From Microcaldota archaeon (GTDB lineage Archaea > Micrarchaeota > Micrarchaeia > Micrarchaeales > Micrarchaeaceae), in assembly GCA_021797495.1 (NCBI GenBank), contig JAJZZO010000009.1, positions 52,556 to 116,555 of the forward strand: 64,000 nucleotides of DNA, in the 5' to 3' direction. Under the pieces are notes generated by a model. It saw nothing but the letters and a program-made list of their open reading frames with translations, was not told where the DNA came from and ran no database searches. A program made the translations under genes and the position numbers. Below, one piece after another: positions 13,389 through 22,765 of the stretch (positions are counted from its first letter, which is position 1; the number at the start of each line of letters is the position of its first letter).

Positions 13389-14207
13389 ATGAAAGATTTA
13401 TACTTGCTTAAAATAGGCGGCAGCGTAATAACCGACCTTTCGAAACCGAATACATTGGCTACCGGTCCGGTGACGATAAGTACGCTTTTGAAAGAGGTTA
13501 ACGAGGCCTATTCCTCGGGTGGGTTTGACTTGATAATTGGGCACGGCAGCGGTTCTTTTGGGCATGTTGCCGCTGCCCAATACAAAGTCAATGACGGGCT
13601 TATATATAAAGACAGCAAGAAAGGCGCAGCGATAACACACATGACTGCGAAGCAGCTTAACGACATATTCATAAATGAGGGCCTGAAACTGGACATGGCG
13701 TTATACCCGTTTTCCCCAGCTCATTTTTCACTTTCAAAGAACGGGGAAGTCGTGTCGGGATTTTGCGGACAGCTAGAAACTGCATTGAAAAACGGTTTCA
13801 TACCTGTTGTGCATGGCGATGTAATGATGGACATTGACAAAGGCGTTTCGATTGCATCGACGGAAAAGGTGCTGGATTTCGTAGCCCACAACATAAAACC
13901 TACAAAGGTACTCTACGGTTCCGATATAGACGGCGTTTTTACAGCAAACCCGAAGGAAGATCCAAATGCGGAGCACATAAAAGTCATAGACTCGTCAAAC
14001 ATAAACGACGCTCTTAAGAACACTGGAGTTTCAAAAACAAGGGTTGACGTTACTGGCGGCATGAAGACAAAACTTTCAAAGCTGTATGAAACATGCAATG
14101 ATACTGGAGCAGAGGGTTACATATTCAATATAACAAGACCCGGGATGCTCAAAGAGATGTTATTGGGAACCGCAAACCCTGAGCTTTACACCGTAGTGAG
14201 GAAATAA
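13389..14207 (+). CDS. ipk: Isopentenyl phosphate kinase
   Basis: This 272-residue amino-acid-kinase-fold protein starts with LLKIGGSVITD. It carries GHGSGSFGHV with His59, the residue that marks isopentenyl phosphate kinases, plus VHGDV and a C-terminal VTGGMKTK. Family knowledge: the enzyme phosphorylates isopentenyl phosphate to isopentenyl diphosphate in the archaeal mevalonate pathway, feeding lipid and dolichol synthesis. No other isoprenoid gene is adjacent. Length and motifs are normal. Confidence 0.9.
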   Translation: MKDLYLLKIGGSVITDLSKPNTLATGPVTISTLLKEVNEAYSSGGFDLIIGHGSGSFGHVAAAQYKVNDGLIYKDSKKGAAITHMTAKQLNDIFINEGLKLDMALYPFSPAHFSLSKNGEVVSGFCGQLETALKNGFIPVVHGDVMMDIDKGVSIASTEKVLDFVAHNIKPTKVLYGSDIDGVFTANPKEDPNAEHIKVIDSSNINDALKNTGVSKTRVDVTGGMKTKLSKLYETCNDTGAEGYIFNITRPGMLKEMLLGTANPELYTVVRK

Positions 14208-14210
14208 AGA

Positions 14211-14735
14211 TTATAACAGCTCTTCTGCAGTTATTATTCCAATCACTTTTCCCGATTCTACAACAAGCACTGCACCGCTGCTCTTGACTATGCTTTTTAT
14301 CACATCTACGGGCATATCTTTCCCTACGCTTGGCAGCATGCCAGATATATGTTCCGAAACTAGCGATTTTTTTCCTGCATCAAGCATATCAGAAGTTGTT
14401 ATGGACCCTATTATCTCTCCATTTTCTTCTACAGGGAACTGGGAAATGCTATGCTTTATTGCAAGGTTTATGGCTTTAGATATCGTATCCTCTGGTTTTA
14501 GCTTTATGACTTTGTGGTTCATTATATCTGATGCCTTTTTGGAATCCGAATTTTCGAGTTCATCTAGTTTTTCAAAAATCCTTTTCGTTATCAGGTAGCT
14601 CGGTACAACATTACCTGCCTCAATCTTTGCTAGCAGGGATTGGCTTATGTTCGCTTGTTTTGCAAGATATTGTTGCGTAAGCCCAAGCGCAAACCTTTTC
14701 GTTTTTATCTGTTTCAATTCGGGAAAATTATACAT
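14211..14735 (-). CDS. XRE-type regulator with two CBS domains
   Basis: The 174-residue protein has a helix-turn-helix at about 12-40 (LTQQYLAKQANISQSLLAKIE) and two CBS motifs (about 65-118 and 122-174). This is the architecture of a common archaeal regulator family (COG3620-like). CBS pairs usually bind adenosine nucleotides, so DNA binding may respond to energy state. An AT-rich TATA (14764-14771) lies about 30 bp upstream. It ends 3 bp from the kinase gene, tail to tail. Target genes unknown. Confidence 0.82.
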   Translation of the reverse strand: MYNFPELKQIKTKRFALGLTQQYLAKQANISQSLLAKIEAGNVVPSYLITKRIFEKLDELENSDSKKASDIMNHKVIKLKPEDTISKAINLAIKHSISQFPVEENGEIIGSITTSDMLDAGKKSLVSEHISGMLPSVGKDMPVDVIKSIVKSSGAVLVVESGKVIGIITAEELL

Positions 14736-14834
14736 GTTTATGCACCATCTATGTTATCAAAGTCATAAATATACTATATTCTCTTATACTATTTAAACAT
14801 ATCAAAAATGGTAAAGACACCATAATTATCTAAT

Positions 14835-15860
14835 TCAGGTCTGCATGCTATTCGGCTTCTTTAATCTATTCCGCACTAAGAGCGCTGCAACAATTATTAT
14901 CGCAATCGCCAGCAGCACCGCAACGGTTTCGATACTAAGATTACTATTTCCCTGTTTTGGCGCCGGCAATATCGACGTAGTCTTTGTCGTGGCGTTAACA
15001 TCTGCCGAGTAAAAATCTATGTCCTTTACTGCGAACGGAACTACGATGTTTGTATTAGAGTTTCCAACTTCTGACGCGTTCGTATCATTAGGTATGTAAA
15101 CTTCTGTCATAGGCTTTCCCAACGCAATCCACAATGGATTTCCGGAATTTGCATTTATTGTCGCATTGTCGTATGTCTCCATGGCGCGTTTTATGGCGCT
15201 CAAAGAGGTAAGGCAGTTGCCTTCGGGATTGGTTACGTTAGAACTGACTACCTTACTGCATTTTCCGTTTGAGGCGTTAGGCATTATGTTTGGATCCAGT
15301 ACATAAACGGTTATCACATACCATGGAATCGGATCTCCGGAAAAAGTGTTATTTACAAGGTGAGTATGTGCTGGCATCGGCATTACACCGTAAGGCTTTC
15401 CGGCGAAACTTTTTATCCCAAGGATATTTTCCAGCGATGCAAACTGCGGAGAATACACAAAGGCAGGATCCGATGGACATATGGTGAAATTATTTCCTGA
15501 GCCGCAATCGGTATAAACTGTAGAATTCATGAAGACAGGCATGCCGTTAGACGAATTTAGGCCAAATACGCTCATGCCTGCGTATGCAGGGATGAGGATC
15601 CAATCCGGGAGCGCCTGGGATTGGCTAGTTTTTATGCCCATATAACACGGATAATCTGAAGCTGTTGAGCTGAGGCTGGCATTGGACGTGCTTATTGCGG
15701 GATAGCACGAATAATTTCCTGTATATTGGTATGTGACCTCGGAACCGTTGAAGAACGCGCCGCTCTCGTTTGTGGTAGGGTAATATTGTTGCGTTGGCGC
15801 AGCCGCTGAGGAATGCAATAACAGCACCGATACGGCAATAATTGCAAAGAGTGCCTTCAT
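14835..15860 (-). CDS. Secreted/membrane-anchored protein of unknown function
   Basis: 341 residues with an N-terminal signal peptide (FAIIAVSVLLLHSSAAA), a Ser/Thr/Asn-rich extracellular part with many N-glycosylation sequons and six or more cysteines, and one C-terminal transmembrane helix (about 310-330) followed by a basic tail. The topology is that of an S-layer-associated or cell-surface protein. No domain recognised. Confidence 0.65.
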   Translation of the reverse strand: MKALFAIIAVSVLLLHSSAAAPTQQYYPTTNESGAFFNGSEVTYQYTGNYSCYPAISTSNASLSSTASDYPCYMGIKTSQSQALPDWILIPAYAGMSVFGLNSSNGMPVFMNSTVYTDCGSGNNFTICPSDPAFVYSPQFASLENILGIKSFAGKPYGVMPMPAHTHLVNNTFSGDPIPWYVITVYVLDPNIMPNASNGKCSKVVSSNVTNPEGNCLTSLSAIKRAMETYDNATINANSGNPLWIALGKPMTEVYIPNDTNASEVGNSNTNIVVPFAVKDIDFYSADVNATTKTTSILPAPKQGNSNLSIETVAVLLAIAIIIVAALLVRNRLKKPNSMQT

Positions 15861-15949
15861 CGAATCATAATTTTTCTGTCTTCAAGTTTTATATCTTTTG
15901 ACATCTACAGCTTATACAAAACAACAAAACCGCAATCTGAATTAAGCAT

Positions 15950-16058
15950 GCTCCGTAATGCCTTTGGTCATTGGTTTACGCAATCCTTCAATACTGACAT
16001 TGTACCACTTTAACTCTGCGAGCGGGAAGTCCCCTTTTGTGAGGGAGGGGTAGTTCAC
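15950..16058 (+). mobile_element. Possible solitary right end of an IS605/TnpB-type element
   Basis: The stretch ends in a C-run/G-run hairpin (GTCCCCTTTTGTGAGGGAGG and following) and then TAGTTCAC. Right ends of archaeal IS605-family elements often look like this. There is no tnpB or tnpA beside it; the flanking gene is on the other strand. It could be a decayed relic or a coincidence. Confidence 0.3.
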
Positions 16059-16060
16059 CA

Positions 16061-17761
16061 TTACGGATTCAGAACAGCGCCTTTAGACGCACTGGAAACA
16101 AGCATTGCGTATTGTGCAAGCAGGCCGCTTTTGTGCTTAAGCTCGGGCTGCTTCCATTTGCTTCTGCGTTTTTCCATTTCACTCTTCGTTATTTCCAAAT
16201 CCAACTTGCCAGCGTCGCAATCTATTGATATCATATCTCCGTTTTTGACAAAAGCCAGCGGACCTCCAATATGTGCTTCCGGAGAGACGTGCCCTATCAT
16301 AAGCCCTCGCGTAGCCCCAGAGAACCTTCCATCTGTTACCATCGCAACGCTTTCTCCTAAGTTCCTGCCTATTATAGCGGCAGTTACGGAAAGCATCTCC
16401 CTCATTCCAGGACCGCCCTTGGGGCCTTCATATCTTATTACTACCACATCGCCTGGTTTTACAATGCCTTTTGTCACTCCTGCGAATGCCTCTTCCTCGG
16501 AATTAAACACTACAGCCGGACCTTTAAGCTTTGTTATCTTCGCCGCAGCCACCTTTATCACTGCACCGTCAGGTGCAAGGCTTCCCCGAAGTATTCTTAT
16601 GCCGCCGCGTTTGTTGAACGGTTTTGTTGCGTCTACAACTACGTCATTTTTAACTTCGCCCAATTTTATCGCACCTATGTTCTGTGCCATTGTCTTGCCT
16701 GTCACCGTAAGGACGCTCCCGTCAAGTAGTTTTGCCTTCAACAATTTCTTCAGGACTAACGGCACTCCCCCAACTCTGAACAGGTCTTCCATCGTGTGCT
16801 CTCCGCCAGGCCTCATGTTGGCTATCTCCGGAACCTTTGCACCTATCCTGTCGAAATCATCGAGTGTCAGTTTTATGTCGGCTTCATGCGCTATTGCCAT
16901 TAGGTGCATTACAACGTTCGTCGAGCCTCCCATTGCCATCAGCGCGGTTATGGCGTTGCCAAAAGCCTCATACGTCATTATATCTTTAGGCCTCACGTCG
17001 TTTTCAAGCAGCTCCATCACAGTTTTCCCAGTTTGATATGCATAGTCGCTTTTTATGCCTTCGGCAGCAGGCGGTGCAGAGCTCCCTGGAAGAGCCATGC
17101 CCAATACTTCTGCCATAGCACCCATAGTGTTTGCCGTGAACAAGCCTGCGCATGTACCTATGCCTGGTATCGCGTTGTTCTCAAGCTCCTTAAGCTCGTT
17201 TTCGGTCATGCGCTTTCCGGCAAACTGCCCGACGGCCTCGAAAACATCCTCCATCGTAAGCACCTTGCCGTTAAGGTAGCCGTTAAGGTTAGATCCACCG
17301 TACAACACTATCGAGGGTATGTTAAGCCTCGCTGACGCCATGAGCATTGCAGGGGTGGTTTTGTCACACCCTGATATTCCTACAAAAGCATCGTATGCAT
17401 GTGCGTTGATGCTCATCTCAACAGTATTGGCTATTATCTCCCTGCTGACGAGCGAGTACTTCATCCCCTCGTAACCCATGGCTACTCCGTCTATCACAAG
17501 CGGCGTAGAAAACATGCGTGGCGTTCCCTTGTTATAATATACGCCCTCTTTTGCCTTCCTGCCCAAATCCATAGTATGCAGGTTGCACGGACCCGCCTCA
17601 CTCCATGCTACACCAACTCCGATTATTGGCCTGGCCAAATCCGAATCCGAAAGCCCCATCGCTTTCATATACGCCCGGTTGGGTGCCCTGTATGGACCTC
17701 TATATAACACTGCGGACCTGCCATCCAGCTTTGGATGGTCTTTTGCTTTTGTTGCATTCAT
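16061..17761 (-). CDS. ilvD: IlvD/EDD-family dehydratase (dihydroxy-acid or sugar-acid dehydratase)
   Basis: 566 residues from ATG 17761. A GGTG Shine-Dalgarno-like site lies just upstream; a GTG at 17770 is less likely. Iron-sulfur cysteines appear in the expected places: GPCNLHT, SGCDKTTPAM and GTCAGLFTANTMG. Family members dehydrate dihydroxy acids in branched-chain amino acid synthesis or sugar acids such as gluconate; the Sulfolobus enzyme does both. It directly follows the gluconate dehydratase gene in one operon, so a sugar-acid role is as plausible as valine/isoleucine synthesis. No other branched-chain amino acid gene is in the window. Confidence 0.85.
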   Translation of the reverse strand: MNATKAKDHPKLDGRSAVLYRGPYRAPNRAYMKAMGLSDSDLARPIIGVGVAWSEAGPCNLHTMDLGRKAKEGVYYNKGTPRMFSTPLVIDGVAMGYEGMKYSLVSREIIANTVEMSINAHAYDAFVGISGCDKTTPAMLMASARLNIPSIVLYGGSNLNGYLNGKVLTMEDVFEAVGQFAGKRMTENELKELENNAIPGIGTCAGLFTANTMGAMAEVLGMALPGSSAPPAAEGIKSDYAYQTGKTVMELLENDVRPKDIMTYEAFGNAITALMAMGGSTNVVMHLMAIAHEADIKLTLDDFDRIGAKVPEIANMRPGGEHTMEDLFRVGGVPLVLKKLLKAKLLDGSVLTVTGKTMAQNIGAIKLGEVKNDVVVDATKPFNKRGGIRILRGSLAPDGAVIKVAAAKITKLKGPAVVFNSEEEAFAGVTKGIVKPGDVVVIRYEGPKGGPGMREMLSVTAAIIGRNLGESVAMVTDGRFSGATRGLMIGHVSPEAHIGGPLAFVKNGDMISIDCDAGKLDLEITKSEMEKRRSKWKQPELKHKSGLLAQYAMLVSSASKGAVLNP

Positions 17762-17771
17762 TGCAAGCACC

Positions 17772-18998
17772 TTATTTTGAGCCGTGCCTTTGGCGCTTTT
17801 TCACTGTGGCCGAAGGCTTTGCGAATGTTCCGCCTACGACCCACGCTGGTTCTGACGGGTTGAACGGTTCGATGCCTTTTACCTTGTATTCTTCCATTAT
17901 GCGTTCGTCTATCGTGATGCCCAATCCTGGACGGCCTTTCGCAAGGCTAAAGCGCCCATTTTCTATGGAATAGCCAGACTTCACGAGCTTCTTTTTCCAT
18001 GCCGGCCAGAAAGCCTCGAAGCTCTCCTGTATTAGCAGGTTCGGTATGGTATAATCCAAGTTTAATGTAGCTGCCGTTTGAATGGGCCCGAATGCGTTAT
18101 GGTATGCTACCTCTATGCCGAACGCCTGGGCCATAGCCGCAACGCTCTTGCCCTGCAGCATGCCTCCAAAGTTCGTAATGTCGGGTTGTATCACGTCGAC
18201 TGCTGAATTCGTCATGTAGTTTAGGAAGAGATTGCTGTTCATAACACGCTCTCCAAGGGCTACAGGTATGCTTACCTCGTTTTTGAAACGCAGAAGACCT
18301 TCGAACTGGTCTGGGTGCACAGGCTCTTCGATGAACAGGGGGTTGTACTTTTCCAGTGCATGTCCTGCACGTATTGCGGAATTGGCGTTGAACCTGCCGT
18401 GGCATTCTATCATCAGATCCAGCTTCGGGAATGATGAGCGCATAGCTTTTACCACCGATTCTGCATGATCAAGCTGTTCGGCGTTTATGTTGTCATAAGC
18501 ATCGCGGAAAGGGTCAAACTTCACGCCGGAGAAACCCATTTTTACTACGGCTTTGGCCTTCGCTACGAAATCTTCAGGCGATACGCAATTGTCGTACCAT
18601 CCGTTTGCGTAAGCCCTAACATCTTCGCGCATTCTGCCGCCGAAAGCATCATAGACAGGCATGCCGTATATTTTGCCCGTTATATCCCACGAAGCTATTT
18701 CAAGAGCGCTCAATGCCGCCGTCGACTCCACGGAAACCGGCAAATAAAAGGAGTGCTTGTAAACCTCCATATAATTTTTCTGTATCTCGGTAACCTCCCT
18801 GCCTATAAATATCCTTGACATCTCTTTGAGCTCCTCATAAACCGGCAGCGTCATCAGCGTTGTCGGAGCCTCTCCGTAACCTACTGTGCCGTCGCTTGCA
18901 ACCATTTTTACCACGAGTATCGTGGAACTCCAAGGACTTGATTTTTCGGCACCCATTTCTCCGAGTTCGTATATTTCGATATCCTTTATCGTGGGCAT
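17772..18998 (-). CDS. gad: D-gluconate dehydratase (enolase superfamily)
   Basis: 408 residues from ATG 18998 (MPTIKDIEIYELG). Upstream in-frame codons add 83 residues with no family match and run into the divergent gene. It matches the archaeal gluconate dehydratase type closely: YANGWYDNCVSPEDF, GVKFDPF, IECHGRFNAN, FIEEPVHPDQF, ALGERV, QPDITNFGG and YHNAFGPIQ. Family knowledge: it turns D-gluconate into 2-keto-3-deoxygluconate. Divergently opposite lies the KDG aldolase gene, so the pair encodes two successive steps of the non-phosphorylative Entner-Doudoroff pathway. Confidence 0.9.
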   Translation of the reverse strand: MPTIKDIEIYELGEMGAEKSSPWSSTILVVKMVASDGTVGYGEAPTTLMTLPVYEELKEMSRIFIGREVTEIQKNYMEVYKHSFYLPVSVESTAALSALEIASWDITGKIYGMPVYDAFGGRMREDVRAYANGWYDNCVSPEDFVAKAKAVVKMGFSGVKFDPFRDAYDNINAEQLDHAESVVKAMRSSFPKLDLMIECHGRFNANSAIRAGHALEKYNPLFIEEPVHPDQFEGLLRFKNEVSIPVALGERVMNSNLFLNYMTNSAVDVIQPDITNFGGMLQGKSVAAMAQAFGIEVAYHNAFGPIQTAATLNLDYTIPNLLIQESFEAFWPAWKKKLVKSGYSIENGRFSLAKGRPGLGITIDERIMEEYKVKGIEPFNPSEPAWVVGGTFAKPSATVKKRQRHGSK

Positions 18999-19027
18999 TT
19001 TATCACTTTTATTAATGTGTGGAAAAA

Positions 19028-19037
19028 CGTAAATAAT
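19028..19037 (+). promoter_or_regulatory. Promoter region of the aldolase operon (divergent with gluconate dehydratase)
   Basis: GTAAATAATC sits 31-40 bp upstream of ATG 19068. The 69 bp between the two divergent start codons (18999-19067) must hold both promoters, a natural place for shared control. Confidence 0.4.
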
Positions 19038-19067
19038 CTCCATCACAAAAACATGCGACGTGTTTAC

Positions 19068-19955
19068 ATGGTGGGAAAAAAGCGTTTTGATGGCATAATA
19101 ACTCCGTTGGTGACGCCGTACGCCAATGGCAGGATAAACGCCAAGGATTTGGGTACACTGCTTGAATTTGTCAGGAAAATCGGTGTCAATGGCGTGTTCC
19201 CTGCAGGTTCGACAGGCTGTTTTCCGTTCCTTACTGCAAACGAGCACATAGAGCTTATAAAGACCGTGGCAGACAGCATGGACAATAAAATTGCGCTCTT
19301 CCCTGGGGTGGGCAGGAACTCCATAACTGAAACGTTCGAGGTGGCTAGAGCAGCATCAAGGCTTGATCCGTACGCCATTGTTCTTGTCACACCGTATTAT
19401 ATACATCTGAACGACAGCTCGCTTTTTGCATACTTCGATAAGGTGGCTTCAGCAGTAGAAGGCGATATAATCCTATATAATATACCGCAATTCACCGGAG
19501 AAGCGATAAGCGTACCTGTAGCGCGCAGGCTTGCGGAAAAGCACAAAAACATCATAGGTATAAAGGACAGCAGCGGTGATTTCAGAAGTTTCGTAAATTT
19601 TTTGGGAGAGATGCCCGATAATTTCATGGTGTTCCAGGGACAGGACGACTTGCTTCTGCCCTCGCTCATGCTCGGTGCTGCAGGAGGCGTATGTGGTACG
19701 ACGAACTTCACCAGGCTCGCTGTAGACGTGTTTAACGCGCATAAGAAAGGGGATACAAAACATGCTAGGGCATTGCAGGAAAGGTTAACAAAAGTAATGA
19801 ATGCCGTCAATTCCGTGCAGTTCCCGGAAGGATACCATCTTATGTTCTACAAGCAAGCTCTCGGAAGGTTTTCTACTAATGCTGTGCCGCCGATAGTTGG
19901 GCTTAGCGCTACAGAAGCCAAAGAGTTATATGAAAGGGTGAAGAGACTGCTTTGA
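19068..19955 (+). CDS. kdgA: 2-keto-3-deoxygluconate aldolase (DapA superfamily)
   Basis: 295 residues from ATG 19068 (MVGKKRFDG). GTG 19017 and ATG 19053 are in frame but fit the promoter position and family length less well. GSTG is at 47-50, Tyr137 in YNIPQFTG, and the Schiff-base lysine Lys166 in GIKDSSGDF. These are the marks of the dihydrodipicolinate synthase/KDG aldolase superfamily. The neighbours (gluconate dehydratase, aldehyde dehydrogenase) point to cleavage of KDG to pyruvate and glyceraldehyde. Other members of the superfamily cannot be excluded by sequence alone. Confidence 0.85.
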   Translation: MVGKKRFDGIITPLVTPYANGRINAKDLGTLLEFVRKIGVNGVFPAGSTGCFPFLTANEHIELIKTVADSMDNKIALFPGVGRNSITETFEVARAASRLDPYAIVLVTPYYIHLNDSSLFAYFDKVASAVEGDIILYNIPQFTGEAISVPVARRLAEKHKNIIGIKDSSGDFRSFVNFLGEMPDNFMVFQGQDDLLLPSLMLGAAGGVCGTTNFTRLAVDVFNAHKKGDTKHARALQERLTKVMNAVNSVQFPEGYHLMFYKQALGRFSTNAVPPIVGLSATEAKELYERVKRLL

Positions 19956-19990
19956 CGCGCATTCATCGGTTTACGTTTAATGGTGTTGGA

Positions 19991-21466
19991 ATGAAGATGT
20001 ACATTGACGGGGAATGGGTAAACGGGCATGGTTCTGGAGATGTGGAAAAATATTCGCCTACTGATGGCAAACTCCTATATTCTTTCAAGTCCGCGTCGAA
20101 GGACGACGCTGCAGCAGCCATAGATGCGACATACGACGCGTTTCCGAAATGGTCTGAGAAAACTTCCGTAGAGAGGTCAAAGATCATATACAAGGCAAAG
20201 GAATTGATAGAAAAGCGCAGGAAGGAACTGGAAAAGATAGTAATTCTGGAAAACGGCAAGATAAATAAGGAAGCAGAGGAGGAAGTCGACGGAGTGCTTG
20301 ACCAGTTGCAATATTATGCCGAGTTCGCCAGGAAAATAAACGGAGAGATAGTCGAAGGAGAAAATGCACACAGGAAGATATTCCAGTATCTTGTGCCTTA
20401 TGGCACTGTTGTTGCCATAACGCCTTGGAATTTCCCTGCGGCTATGGTTGCAAGAAAACTGGCGCCTGCATTGCTGGCAGGCAATACTGTAGTGCTGAAA
20501 CCCAGCAGCGACACTCCAGGAAGTGCCGAATGGCTCGTGAAGAAGTTTGTTGAGGCCGGGCTCCCGAAAGGCGTTCTCAATTTCATAGCCGGCAGGGGCT
20601 CAGAGCTCGGCAATTTTCTGGTTTCCCACAAGAAGGTCGCGCTTGTTACTATGACAGGCTCGACATCCACTGGGCAGAGCATAATGGAAAAGGCTTCCTC
20701 AAACATGGCAAAGCTCATACTCGAGCTCGGCGGCAAGGCGCCGTTCATGGTATGGAAAGATGCAGACATGGCGAGCGCGCTTAAGACGCTGGCATGGGCT
20801 AAGTACTGGAATGCAGGGCAGTCATGCATAGCGGCTGAAAGGCTTTACATACACGAAGACATTTACGACACGTTCATAAGAAAATTTGCTGAACTTTCAA
20901 AAAGGCTATCATTAGGTTCTTCGGCCAGCGCAGACATGGGTCCGCTTATAAACGCCGGTGCGCTCAAAGGCATCGAGCAGTCTGTAGACGATGCGGTCAA
21001 ATCCGGAGCCAAGATAGTGATTGGTGGCAGAAGGCCAAAGCTAAGTGGGAACGTGGCTAATGGATATTATTATGCACCAACAGTCATAAGGGATGCAGGG
21101 CAGAAATCAAAGCTTTTTCAAGAAGAAATATTCGGACCTGTTATAGGTGCCATGAAAATATCCTCAAAGGAGGAGATGTTTGAAAAGGCAAATGATTCCA
21201 AATACGGGCTGGCATCGTACTTGTTCACAAAGGACCTAAACCTTGCTGAGGAAGCCGCGGAAAGAATAAGGTTTGGTGAACTGTATATCAACATGCCAGG
21301 GCCGGAAGCCTCACAGGGGTACCACACCGGCTTCAGGATGACCGGCCAGGCCGGGGAAGGCAGCGTGCACGGGATACGGGAGTATCTCAAACTAAAAAAT
21401 GTATATATCGATTATTCGGGCAAGGAGCCTAACATACCAACTGTCAAAAAGAAGCTGCTGCGCTAA
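19991..21466 (+). CDS. NAD(P)-dependent aldehyde dehydrogenase, probably glyceraldehyde dehydrogenase
   Basis: 491 residues from ATG 19991, preceded by GGTGTTGG, a usable ribosome site; the frame is open 39 bp further upstream. PWNFPA (Asn147), LELGGKAPF (Glu245) and GQSCIAAERLY (catalytic Cys279) define a complete aldehyde dehydrogenase. It follows the KDG aldolase by 35 bp in one operon. As in Thermoplasma and Picrophilus, it would oxidise glyceraldehyde to glycerate with NADP. A 2,5-dioxopentanoate dehydrogenase role is an alternative. Confidence 0.88.
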   Translation: MKMYIDGEWVNGHGSGDVEKYSPTDGKLLYSFKSASKDDAAAAIDATYDAFPKWSEKTSVERSKIIYKAKELIEKRRKELEKIVILENGKINKEAEEEVDGVLDQLQYYAEFARKINGEIVEGENAHRKIFQYLVPYGTVVAITPWNFPAAMVARKLAPALLAGNTVVLKPSSDTPGSAEWLVKKFVEAGLPKGVLNFIAGRGSELGNFLVSHKKVALVTMTGSTSTGQSIMEKASSNMAKLILELGGKAPFMVWKDADMASALKTLAWAKYWNAGQSCIAAERLYIHEDIYDTFIRKFAELSKRLSLGSSASADMGPLINAGALKGIEQSVDDAVKSGAKIVIGGRRPKLSGNVANGYYYAPTVIRDAGQKSKLFQEEIFGPVIGAMKISSKEEMFEKANDSKYGLASYLFTKDLNLAEEAAERIRFGELYINMPGPEASQGYHTGFRMTGQAGEGSVHGIREYLKLKNVYIDYSGKEPNIPTVKKKLLR

Positions 21467-21596
21467 GCTGCTTTTGGGATTAAAAAAGAAAAAGGAAAGA
21501 GGGGAATAAAAGTCTCAATGTGATTTTTGCATAAAAATAAATAAAAACCCAAGATAATTTTCAAAGCGAAATAAAAAGCGAAGTATTACAGAAAGC

Positions 21597-21604
21597 ATAT
21601 AAAT
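21597..21604 (+). promoter_or_regulatory. TATA box upstream of the 21627 gene
   Basis: ATATAAAT begins 30 bp before ATG 21627, consistent with a leaderless transcript starting the ABC transporter cluster. Confidence 0.55.
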
Positions 21605-21626
21605 ATTCGAAAAAGATAATTCCAGT

Positions 21627-21971
21627 ATGTCAAGGTACGACAAGACGAAGTCCGACATGCTTAAGCTTATAAGCCAGCGCAAGGATACGCTAAGCGAGAT
21701 AAGCTCGGAGCTCGGTTTTTATTTCGGCGTTAACCCGAACGGCACATTGAGCGCATATTCCTGGGGTATACCCAATGCATGGAACAACAAGGGCTTTGCC
21801 CTGGCCCTGCAATATTCGATGCCGTTCAATTACAATGCCGCTACAGGTTCGTCGCAAGGCCATACGCTGCGCAATATAATTAACGGAGGTGCCTATAAGA
21901 TTGTCGTATTCACGTCAAACGGCATAATGGTTTACACAAGAAACAGCTCGGCTGTTCATTGCGGGGATTGA
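21627..21971 (+). CDS. Hypothetical small protein preceding the ABC exporter
   Basis: 114 residues. The N-terminal 30 residues are a charged helix (SQRKDTLSEISSELGF). The remainder is rich in Asn, Gly and aromatics and looks beta-rich (IVVFTSNGIMVYTRNS). No signal peptide. It ends 4 bp before the ABC ATPase gene and so probably belongs to that operon. No family recognised. Confidence 0.55.
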   Translation: MSRYDKTKSDMLKLISQRKDTLSEISSELGFYFGVNPNGTLSAYSWGIPNAWNNKGFALALQYSMPFNYNAATGSSQGHTLRNIINGGAYKIVVFTSNGIMVYTRNSSAVHCGD

Positions 21972-21975
21972 TTGC

Positions 21976-22707
21976 ATGGCTTTGAAATCTGGTGAAACTG
22001 TAATACGCTTCGAAAATGTAAAGAAGATATACACCAATAAATCCGGCCTTGCCTATGTTGCCTTAAACGGGGTAAGCTTCGAAATAAAAAGAGGTGAATT
22101 CGTTGCAGTGATGGGTCCATCAGGATCAGGCAAAACTACTATTCTGGATTTGATGGGCACGCTCGACACCCCAACCAGCGGCACTATAACGATAGTCGGA
22201 AAAAAGGCTAGCGAAATGAACGGCTCGGAGCTCGCGGACCTGAGGAACGAGGAAATAGGCTTTGTTTTTCAGTCATACAACCTCGTGTCATACCTCTCTG
22301 CAATACAAAATGTAATGCTTCCAACTATGGTATCAAGAAAACGGGACAGCGAAGTCATGAAAAACGCAGTGAAGCTGATGACCGAAGTCGGCCTGGGAGA
22401 AAAGCTCGAGAAAAAGCCCAATGAGCTGAGCGGCGGTGAGCAGCAGCGCGTTGCAGTGGTCAGGGCGCTGGTCAACAACCCGAAAGTGCTTCTTGCAGAC
22501 GAACCTACGGGAAACCTGGATACAAAGTCTGCAATTGCGGTGTTGCAGATACTGACAAGGATTAACAGGGATTTCGGGACTACGATTGTTTTAAGCACCC
22601 ACGATCCCGAAGTCGGCATATTCGCAAAAAGGCGTATATTCATAAGAGACGGGCTTCTGACAAACGAGAACATGATGGCAAAGCTCAGCGATACGAAGAA
22701 GCTTTAG
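21976..22707 (+). CDS. ABC transporter ATP-binding protein (MacB/LolD-like)
   Basis: 243 residues with Walker A GPSGSGKTT, a Q-loop (VFQSYNLV), the signature LSGGEQQRVAVVRAL, Walker B VLLADEPTGNLD and an H-loop (STHD). This subfamily pairs with FtsX/MacB-type permeases. The permease gene follows at 24448, separated by one secreted-protein gene. Probable role: export of, or mechanical work on, a surface or lipid-linked substrate. Confidence 0.92.
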   Translation: MALKSGETVIRFENVKKIYTNKSGLAYVALNGVSFEIKRGEFVAVMGPSGSGKTTILDLMGTLDTPTSGTITIVGKKASEMNGSELADLRNEEIGFVFQSYNLVSYLSAIQNVMLPTMVSRKRDSEVMKNAVKLMTEVGLGEKLEKKPNELSGGEQQRVAVVRALVNNPKVLLADEPTGNLDTKSAIAVLQILTRINRDFGTTIVLSTHDPEVGIFAKRRIFIRDGLLTNENMMAKLSDTKKL

Positions 22708-22765
22708 TCAGCATTTGTCTCGTTGCCCATTAAGAACAATCAAATATAATATTTAGGTGCTATGA

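Noticed and set aside
16131..17036. 301-codon plus-strand frame opposite the IlvD gene
   Set aside because: Antisense shadow of a conserved enzyme gene with intact motifs.
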